Shown piece by piece: positions 58,217-64,000 of a stretch of 64,000 nt of DNA. The notes beneath the pieces were generated by a model. That model was not told the origin of the DNA and did not search any database. It worked only from the letters and a program-made list of their open reading frames with translations. The position numbers and the translations under genes were made by a program. Within the stretch, counting starts at the first letter, position 1, and each line of letters starts with the position of its first letter. This stretch comes from Gemmatimonadaceae bacterium (lineage in GTDB: Bacteria; Gemmatimonadota; Gemmatimonadetes; Gemmatimonadales; Gemmatimonadaceae), in the NCBI GenBank assembly GCA_019637445.1, contig JAHBVS010000001.1, forward strand, positions 434,001-498,000. Direction: 5' to 3'.

Positions 58217-59117
58217 GCGCCAGCCGCTGGGCGATGCCTGCGGCCATCAAGAGGGCGTGACGCATCGAGCCGGCGTCCGCGCGACCCGTCCCGGCGATGT
58301 CCAGCGCCGTACCGTGATCCGGTGACGTGCGCGGGAACGGCAGCCCCAGCGTGACGTTTACCGCCTCGCCGAAGCTGGCCACCTTGATGGCCGTCATTCC
58401 CACGTCGTGGTACGGCGCAATCACTGCGTCGAACTCGCCGCGCAGGGCACGCACGAACACCGTGTCGGCGGGGAACGGACCGGCAATGCCCGCCGCGCGC
58501 GCGGCAGGTGCGAGCAGGCGCTCGTCCTCGTCGCCGAAGCGGCCGCCGTCGCCGGCGTGCGGATTCAGCGCGCAGAGCGCGAGGCGCGGCGCGGCGATGC
58601 CGAACCACGTGCGCAGTCCATCGTGAGTGAGCTGCGCGGCCCGCGTGATGGCCGCCGCGTCCAAGGCCTGCGGCACGTCGCGGAGCGGCAGATGCGTGGT
58701 AGCGAGCACGACGCGAAGGCGCGGCGAGGCCAGCATCATTGCCGTGGGCGAGCCGGTCAGCCGCTCCAGCATCTCGGTATGGCCGGGATCGTCGTAGCCA
58801 GCCGCGTGCAGCGCTGACTTGTCGATCGGCGCGGTGACGATGCCCTGCACCGCGCCTTGCTGCGCCAGTGTCACGGCACGCTCGATGGCCTTGCCGGCCA
58901 GAGCACCCGCCGCCGCCGCGCCCGCTGGGTCGCCTCGACCCAGGCCGCCATCCCAACTCCCGATCTCGTTCTGCACCGGGCAGCTCGTGCCGCCCGGCCC
59001 CACAACCACATAGTCAGCGGCGCCCGCGACCTCGGGGTCGGCGAGCGCCGCACGTACAATCTCCGGCCCGATGCCCCGCGGGTCGCCCAGCGTGACCGCG
59101 AGCCGTGGCCGTGTCAC
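58182..59117 (-). CDS. pdxA: 4-hydroxythreonine-4-phosphate dehydrogenase
   Basis: This 311-residue enzyme oxidises 4-phosphohydroxy-L-threonine in the DXP-independent branch of pyridoxal phosphate synthesis. Signature segments are TLGDPRGIGPEIV, APIDKSALHAAGYDDPGHTEML with a metal-binding His, ALNPHAGDGGRFGDED, APYHDVGMTAIK and RTSPDHGTALDIAG. It begins at a GTG that overlaps the surA stop (GTGA). A surA-pdxA order is known from proteobacteria. Other genes of the pathway are not in the window. Confidence 0.95.
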   Translation of the reverse strand: MTRPRLAVTLGDPRGIGPEIVRAALADPEVAGAADYVVVGPGGTSCPVQNEIGSWDGGLGRGDPAGAAAAGALAGKAIERAVTLAQQGAVQGIVTAPIDKSALHAAGYDDPGHTEMLERLTGSPTAMMLASPRLRVVLATTHLPLRDVPQALDAAAITRAAQLTHDGLRTWFGIAAPRLALCALNPHAGDGGRFGDEDERLLAPAARAAGIAGPFPADTVFVRALRGEFDAVIAPYHDVGMTAIKVASFGEAVNVTLGLPFPRTSPDHGTALDIAGTGRADAGSMRHALLMAAGIAQRLALSPPTAPPAAR

Positions 59118-60424
59118 AATCGAATGTCCACGTAGTACTCGCGGCGCAGGATATCGAGCGTGCGGCGCGTGGACTTCTCCTCCTTCAGCTGTCGCCGCAC
59201 GCGCTCCTGATACTCATCGAGCGTCCACTCACCGGCCGGCTTGGCCTCCATCACCTGCGCCACCGCGAACTTGCGCAGGCCCGTGCCCGGGTCCGGCAGG
59301 CCGAACACCTCGGTGAAGGCCCCCGACGGCTTGTCCCGCAGCGCCAGGCGGTACTCGACCGGCAACGAGTCGACCGGGATGCCGTCCGGGATCACCCGCT
59401 CCTCGTTCATGTCGTGGTAGCGCGCGACGAGCGTGTCGTAGGGCGTTCCCGAGCGCCAGAGCGTGAGCACCGTGTCGGCCCTGGCCTTGGCCTTTTCGCC
59501 GTCGGCCGGCTCCATCTTCGGCGTGATGAGCACGTGGCGCGAGCGCACCTCGCCCGGGCGCACCCGGTCCACGCGGATCACGTGGAAGCCATACACGGTC
59601 TCGACCACCGGCGAGATGCGCCCCGGCACCAGGGCGAAGATCATCTGCTCGAACTCGACCACGAGGTCGCCGCGCCGCTTCCAGCCCAGGTCGCCTCCAA
59701 TGGAAGCGGAGCCATCGGCAGAATACGCGCGTGCCACGGAATCAAAGTCCGCACCGGCATTCAGCGCCTGGCGAAGGGAGTCCGCCAACTGCCGGGCCCG
59801 CTCGCGATTCGCCTCGCTGGGCTTCGCCGTGGTCACGATCTGGCGGAACGACACCATCGCCGGCCGGGTGCCCAGCTGCGACTTGAAGCGATCAAAGGCT
59901 TCTTGCACCTCTCGCTCGGTCACGTTCACCGGGGCGAGTCGCCCCAGCGCGCGCAGCGTGTCCAAGGCCTTGGTCTGCAACTGGTCCCGCTGCGCCTGCT
60001 CAATGCTGCGGCGGCGATACTCCTCGGGGGTGCCGAAGCCCTCGCGACGCAGGGCCTCGCGATACTCCGTCTCGGACGCGAACTGCGCCCGCACGCGCTG
60101 CACGCCCTGGTCCACCTGTGCCGACACATCCTGCTCGGGCACGGTCAACTTGTACTCGTTCGCCACGGCGATGAGGACTTCCTCATCCACCAACTGGCCG
60201 AGGATCTGGCGCGCCACCGCCATCTGGCCGGCCGAGTCGCGCGGCACCTGCAGGCCCTGCGCGCGCGCGAGGTTCACGCGCTCGAGCACCTCGCTCATCA
60301 GGATGGGCTTGCTGGCCACCACGGCCACCACGCGATCCACGTCCACAAGCCGCAGGCCGTCCTGCGCCGCCACGGGGGCGGCGAGAACGGCCAGGAGACC
60401 GGCAACAACCAGGGTGCGCAGCAT
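59114..60424 (-). CDS. surA: SurA-like periplasmic chaperone/peptidyl-prolyl isomerase
   Basis: This 436-residue exported protein has a signal peptide (LVVAGLLAVLAAPVAAQ), a SurA-N-type helical domain (VDRVVAVVASKPILMSEVLERV, DEEVLIAVANEYKLTVP) and a parvulin domain (SIGGDLGWKRRGDLVVEFEQ, ETVYGFHVIRVDRV). A second, incomplete parvulin-like part follows (RSRHVLITPKMEPADG). It should escort outer-membrane proteins. The ATG at 60424 is preceded by GTG in the same frame, directly after the upstream stop. It is coupled to pdxA. Confidence 0.88.
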   Translation of the reverse strand: MLRTLVVAGLLAVLAAPVAAQDGLRLVDVDRVVAVVASKPILMSEVLERVNLARAQGLQVPRDSAGQMAVARQILGQLVDEEVLIAVANEYKLTVPEQDVSAQVDQGVQRVRAQFASETEYREALRREGFGTPEEYRRRSIEQAQRDQLQTKALDTLRALGRLAPVNVTEREVQEAFDRFKSQLGTRPAMVSFRQIVTTAKPSEANRERARQLADSLRQALNAGADFDSVARAYSADGSASIGGDLGWKRRGDLVVEFEQMIFALVPGRISPVVETVYGFHVIRVDRVRPGEVRSRHVLITPKMEPADGEKAKARADTVLTLWRSGTPYDTLVARYHDMNEERVIPDGIPVDSLPVEYRLALRDKPSGAFTEVFGLPDPGTGLRKFAVAQVMEAKPAGEWTLDEYQERVRRQLKEEKSTRRTLDILRREYYVDIRL

Positions 60425-60427
60425 CAC

Positions 60428-61876
60428 TTACGGGTTACCCGCCGGCGGCGCGGCCGGTGCCGGCACCGGAACGGCCGAGGAGGGCTCGGCGGCGCGTGCC
60501 GTCGAGTCCGCGACCGACCGCAGACGCGTTGCCTCGGCCAAAGCCTTGTCGAGGCCTGCCGTCACCACGCGGCTCTCAAACTTGTCGCGCAGCACCAGCG
60601 CCACCTGCTCCGGCACTTCCACATACTCACCCTCGTTGCGCAGCAGGCTGCCGAGGTAGGTGTTCACGCGCTCGGCGGCAAGCTTCTCGCGCGCGGCGCG
60701 GTCCTCTCCGGCCTCGGCCAGCTGCGACGGAGCCAGCTGCAGGCCCGTCATCACGCGCATCACGCCGCCCCAGAACGCCGCGCGCACGTCCGCGGCCTCC
60801 GTCGAGTCCAGCGTGATGTTCACCGAGTCCGCCGCCTTCAGCAGCAGCTCGCTGCGCATCAGGTTCTTCACGAAGATCGGGATGATCGTGTCCGGGGCAG
60901 AGAGCACCTGGCCACGCATCTGCGACTGCGGCGGGAAGGCCGCCATCCACTGGGCCACGCGGCCGGCGGTCAGGTTGCCGCGGCGCGAGGTCGCGACCAC
61001 GCTCTTGTCGCCGCGGTAGGTGTCCACGTCCTCGGCGATCGCCTTGACCAGCTTCGGCGCGCTCTCGCGCACCTGCACATTCACGTCCTTCTCCAGCGTC
61101 TCGAAGAAGGTGCTCTCGGCGCGCTGCGCCATGTTGCCGGCGTAGGCCTCGTCGAAGTCGGCCTTCACCTCGGCGTAGGTGTGCCGGCGGATGATGTGGT
61201 AGCCGTACTGCGTCTCGATGACGCCGGTGATCGCACCGGGCTGCACCGACATGATGCCCTGGTCGAACTCCGGCACCATCTGGCCGCGCGGGAACACGCC
61301 GTAGTCGCCGCCGCGGTCCTTGGAGCCCGGGTCCTGCGAACGCTGCTGGGCAAGGCGCGCGAAGTTGGCGCTGGTCACCTGCGTGGCAAGGCGCTCGGCC
61401 TCGCGACGGATGGAGTCGTTCGCCGTCGTACCGAAGCCCTCCGGCTGCTTGGCGAGCAGGATGTGCGCCGCGGCCAGGAGTCCGTCGCCGGCGTTGTAGG
61501 CCGCTTCGAACTGGGTCGAGTCCGGCTGCGGCCAGTCCTTGGAGACCATCTCGTAGTACTTGCGCGTGCGCAGCTGCGCGATCGCGGACCACATACCCAT
61601 GTCGGCGAGGGCGACCGTGCCCAGCGTGTCGCCGGCGGCGCCGGCCTGGCCGAGCAACTGGTAGTTGGTCCAGATCTGGGCGATGGTGCGGGCGACGTCC
61701 GGGCGCAGCGGCACCTCGGAGTTGGCCATCAGCTGGGCCAGCTCGGAGACCGAGAGTTCCTGGTTGCCAGCACGCGCCACAACATCGACGTGCGCGGTCA
61801 TCGCGTCCTTGAAGGCGCCGCACGCCCCGATGGCGAGCACGAGGGTGGCGAGCAGCGAAGTACGAAGGCGAGTCAT
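60428..61876 (-). CDS. PpiC/SurA-type lipoprotein peptidyl-prolyl isomerase
   Basis: This 482-residue protein has a lipobox (LATLVLAIGAC), a helical N-terminal domain and a parvulin domain (AAHILLAKQPEG, RGGDYGVFPRGQMVPEFD, GVIETQYGYHIIRRHTY). The C-terminal 200 residues are helical and end in a Pro/Ala-rich tail. This resembles PrsA-like foldases. As a lipoprotein next to SurA it probably assists the same envelope proteins from the membrane. Its stop lies directly before the surA start, so the two are expressed together, 27 bases after mfd. Confidence 0.88.
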   Translation of the reverse strand: MTRLRTSLLATLVLAIGACGAFKDAMTAHVDVVARAGNQELSVSELAQLMANSEVPLRPDVARTIAQIWTNYQLLGQAGAAGDTLGTVALADMGMWSAIAQLRTRKYYEMVSKDWPQPDSTQFEAAYNAGDGLLAAAHILLAKQPEGFGTTANDSIRREAERLATQVTSANFARLAQQRSQDPGSKDRGGDYGVFPRGQMVPEFDQGIMSVQPGAITGVIETQYGYHIIRRHTYAEVKADFDEAYAGNMAQRAESTFFETLEKDVNVQVRESAPKLVKAIAEDVDTYRGDKSVVATSRRGNLTAGRVAQWMAAFPPQSQMRGQVLSAPDTIIPIFVKNLMRSELLLKAADSVNITLDSTEAADVRAAFWGGVMRVMTGLQLAPSQLAEAGEDRAAREKLAAERVNTYLGSLLRNEGEYVEVPEQVALVLRDKFESRVVTAGLDKALAEATRLRSVADSTARAAEPSSAVPVPAPAAPPAGNP

Positions 61877-61902
61877 GGGGACCTGAAGGGGGAAGAAAGC
61901 AA

Positions 61903-64000
61903 CTACTTGGATTCGGGAACGATGCTGCGCAGTGCCCGGACGATTCCGTCCAGCAATGGGGACCCGCCGAGCCTCGTCAGTTTGAGCGAGAGCGGCTGCA
62001 CCCGGCGGACGTCCACCTGGAACTGCACGTCCCGGAAGGCGGCCGCGAGCGGCTTGAGCCGCGGGACGGCGTCAGCGCGGAAATTAATGCGAGCCTCCTC
62101 TCCACGCACCAGCATGGCCTCTACCCCCAGTGGGGCCCCGAGGAGCCGGAGCTTGGCCACGGTGAGGTAGGCCTCCACCGGCGCCGGGAGGGGGCCGAAG
62201 CGGTCGCGGATCTCCGAGCGGAGCTGGTCCACGTCCTCGGCGCCCCGGGCGGCGCCCAGGCGACGGTAGAGATCCAGTTTGATGGCCTGGCTCTCGATGT
62301 AGTCGTCGGGCAGGTAGTGCGGCTGGTCCAGCGTGACGTCGGCTGGCGGGGGCGGCGGGGCGTCGTCGCCCCGCTTCATCCGGGCCACGGTCTCGTCCAG
62401 CATGCGGAGGTAAAGGTCGAAGCCCACCGTGTGCACGAAGCCCGACTGTTCAGGGCCGAGCAGGTTCCCCGCCCCGCGCATCTCCATGTCCTTGAGGGCC
62501 ACGCGGTAGCCCGCTCCGAGCTCCGTGTGGTGCTCCAGCACGCGAAGCCGGCGCTCGGCGTCCTCGTCCACATGGTCGGGGACCATCAGGTAGCAGTAGG
62601 CGCGACGGTGCGAGCGGCCCACGCGGCCGCGCAGCTGGTAGAGCTGCGCCAGGCCCAGGCGGTCCGCGCGGTCCACGAACATCGTGTTCGCGTTCGGCAC
62701 GTCGATGCCGCTCTCGACGATCAGCGTCGAGACCAGCACATCGATCTCGCCGGCCACGAAGCGGCGCATCACATCCTCGAGCTCGCGCTCCTTCATCTGC
62801 CCGTGGCCCACGGCCACCTTGGCGCGCGGCACGATGCGCTGGATGTGGTCGGCCACCGCGAGGATGGTCTCGATGCGGTTGTGCACGAAGAACACCTGCC
62901 CGCCGCGGTCCAGCTCGCGGTTGATGCCCTCGTCGATCAGCGCGTCGTCCCAGGGCTCGAGGAAGGTGAGCACCGGGGAGCGGTCGCGCGGCGGCGTCTG
63001 CATCAGCGTGAGGTCGCGGAGCCCGGCCAGCGACTGGTGCAAGGTGCGAGGGATCGGCGTCGCGGTGAGCGTGAGCACGTCGGTTTCCAGCCGCAGCTGC
63101 TTGAGGCGCTCCTTGTGCTTCACCCCGAAGCGGTGCTCCTCGTCCACGATGATCAGGCCCAGCTGCTTGAACACCACGTCCGCGCTGAGCAGCCGGTGCG
63201 TGCCGATCACGACATCAACCTTGCCTTCGGCAAGTTCCTTGAGCGCGGCTGCCTGCTCCTTGGCGGTCTGGAAGCGGCTCATCACGGCCACACGCACCGG
63301 GAAGTCGGCGAAGCGGTCGCCGAACGTGCGCGCGTGCTGTTCGGCGAGCACCGTGGTCGGGACGAGCACCGCGACCTGTCGTCCGCTCTGCACCGCCTTG
63401 AACGCCGCACGCACGGCGATCTCCGTCTTGCCGTAGCCGACGTCGCCGACGAGCACGCGATCCATCGGCTTCGCGCCTTCCATATCGCCCTTCACCTGCT
63501 CCGTGGCCGTCCGCTGGTCGGGCGTGTCCTCGAACAGGAACGAGCTCTCCAACTGTCTCTGCCAGGCGCCGTCGGGATGGTGCGCGGCGCGGCTGGTGAT
63601 GGTGCGGCGCGCGTAGAGGTCGAGGAGCTCGGCGGTCATCTCGCGCAGCGCCGAGCGCGTCTTGTCGCGCTGGGCAGCCCAGCGCTTGGCACCGAGCTTG
63701 TGAAGCTTGGGCGGCGGGTTGTCGTCGGACTCGTCACCGGCGGCACGATAGCGCTCGATCTGGTCGAGTCGGTACAGCGGCACGTTGAGCCGGTCACCGC
63801 CCTCGTATTCGATGACCGCGACCTCGAGCTTGGCTTCGCCGTGCTCCACCGTGGTCATGCCGCGGTAGATGCCGACGCCATGCTCGAGGTGCACCACGAA
63901 GTCGCCGGGCTTGAGCGCGGTGACGTGTTCGAGGGCTGCACCGGTGGCATAGCGGCGTGCGCGACGGATGCGCCGCTCGCGACGGAAGATCTCGTGGTCC
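61903..64000 (-). CDS. mfd: Transcription-repair coupling factor, C-terminal two thirds (cut by window edge)
   Basis: This is the 3' portion of Mfd, which removes stalled RNA polymerase and recruits UvrA. The visible part, about 698 residues, begins in the segment DHEIFRRERR just before the RNA polymerase-interacting CarD-like domain (DFVVHLEHGVGIYRGM). Then comes the RecG-like translocase: Walker A VGDVGYGKTEIA, DEEHRFGVKHKERL, TATPIPRTLHQSL, and motif VI in YQLRGRVGRSHRRAYCYL. The TRCF C-terminal domain (LPDDYIESQAIKLDLYRRL) ends the protein. The N-terminal UvrB-like domains lie beyond 64000. Downstream are two chaperone genes and pdxA. Confidence 0.97.
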   Translation of the reverse strand, partial: DHEIFRRERRIRRARRYATGAALEHVTALKPGDFVVHLEHGVGIYRGMTTVEHGEAKLEVAVIEYEGGDRLNVPLYRLDQIERYRAAGDESDDNPPPKLHKLGAKRWAAQRDKTRSALREMTAELLDLYARRTITSRAAHHPDGAWQRQLESSFLFEDTPDQRTATEQVKGDMEGAKPMDRVLVGDVGYGKTEIAVRAAFKAVQSGRQVAVLVPTTVLAEQHARTFGDRFADFPVRVAVMSRFQTAKEQAAALKELAEGKVDVVIGTHRLLSADVVFKQLGLIIVDEEHRFGVKHKERLKQLRLETDVLTLTATPIPRTLHQSLAGLRDLTLMQTPPRDRSPVLTFLEPWDDALIDEGINRELDRGGQVFFVHNRIETILAVADHIQRIVPRAKVAVGHGQMKERELEDVMRRFVAGEIDVLVSTLIVESGIDVPNANTMFVDRADRLGLAQLYQLRGRVGRSHRRAYCYLMVPDHVDEDAERRLRVLEHHTELGAGYRVALKDMEMRGAGNLLGPEQSGFVHTVGFDLYLRMLDETVARMKRGDDAPPPPPADVTLDQPHYLPDDYIESQAIKLDLYRRLGAARGAEDVDQLRSEIRDRFGPLPAPVEAYLTVAKLRLLGAPLGVEAMLVRGEEARINFRADAVPRLKPLAAAFRDVQFQVDVRRVQPLSLKLTRLGGSPLLDGIVRALRSIVPESK

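Noticed and set aside
59105-62170. Very long His/Arg-rich plus-strand ORF of about 1000 codons
   Set aside because: It is antisense to pdxA end, surA and the PpiC-type gene. High GC content makes such shadow frames long, and the composition is that of a complement frame.

Overview
The window looks like a chromosomal segment of a high-G+C bacterium, most plausibly a member of Gemmatimonadota. This is an inference. It rests on the very GC-rich codon use, many exported proteins whose signal peptides end in Ala-Gln, many lipoproteins with Ig-like domains, BlaI/M56 pairs, and a Gram-negative envelope gene set (two SurA/PpiC-type chaperones, TonB, a YbbA/YbbP-like ABC system). There is no phage, insertion sequence or CRISPR array. 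Gene density is high, and I see no gene-free stretch longer than about 300 bases apart from the tRNA cluster.

Layout. 1-2.0 kb: tail of an arsenic operon (arsM, arsC, acr3). 2.1-8.7 kb: a Tat-exported asparaginase-like hydrolase, a DUF819 membrane protein, a TPR/CsgG-like secreted protein with an outer-membrane-like partner, and a class V aminotransferase. 8.7-13.7 kb: three minus-strand secreted hydrolases. 13.9-21.4 kb: tRNA-Pro, a GH18-like lipoprotein, a BlaI/M56 pair whose peptidase carries C-terminal 34-residue repeats, a DUF4159 protein, a small lipoprotein, tRNA-Gly and a CoA-transferase. 21.4-30.8 kb: a PPC-like repeat lipoprotein, a GntR-type DNA-binding domain fused to a Ser/Thr kinase, a YtrA-type regulator heading a five-gene ABC operon, and a second BlaI/M56 pair whose peptidase ends in a TonB domain. 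31-31.9 kb: seven tRNA genes on the minus strand, separated in places by heptanucleotide-repeat hairpins. 32-40 kb: EF-P, a giant tricorn-like S41 protease coupled to a TesA-like esterase, and the divergent ybbA/ybbP-type ABC genes. 40-50.1 kb: putative metalloproteases, a mannose-1-phosphate guanylyltransferase, a YfcC-type transporter, a methyltransferase, TonB and a fatty acid hydroxylase-like enzyme. 50.2-58.2 kb: tRNA-Ile, a double-PPK2 polyphosphate:AMP phosphotransferase, an extremely Asp-rich small protein, typA, a PilT-type ATPase, a zinc-type CDF exporter and a CNNM/CorC protein. 58.2-64 kb: mfd (cut by the window edge), two PpiC-type chaperones and pdxA in one minus-strand run.

Recurring organisation: many genes overlap by 4 bases (ATGA or GTGA), which suggests translational coupling. 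Two divergent pairs have overlapping or abutting start codons. Several genes have a -10-like hexamer 6 to 10 bases before the start codon, suggesting leaderless mRNAs. The regulatory theme is one-component and protease-relieved control: a dyad overlaps the -10 at both blaI genes and at the ytrA-like gene. The least conventional elements are the GntR-kinase fusion beside its GntR paralogue, the two M56 proteins with unusual C-terminal modules, an EF-P with Asn at the usual modified position, and the family of 7-base extragenic repeats.
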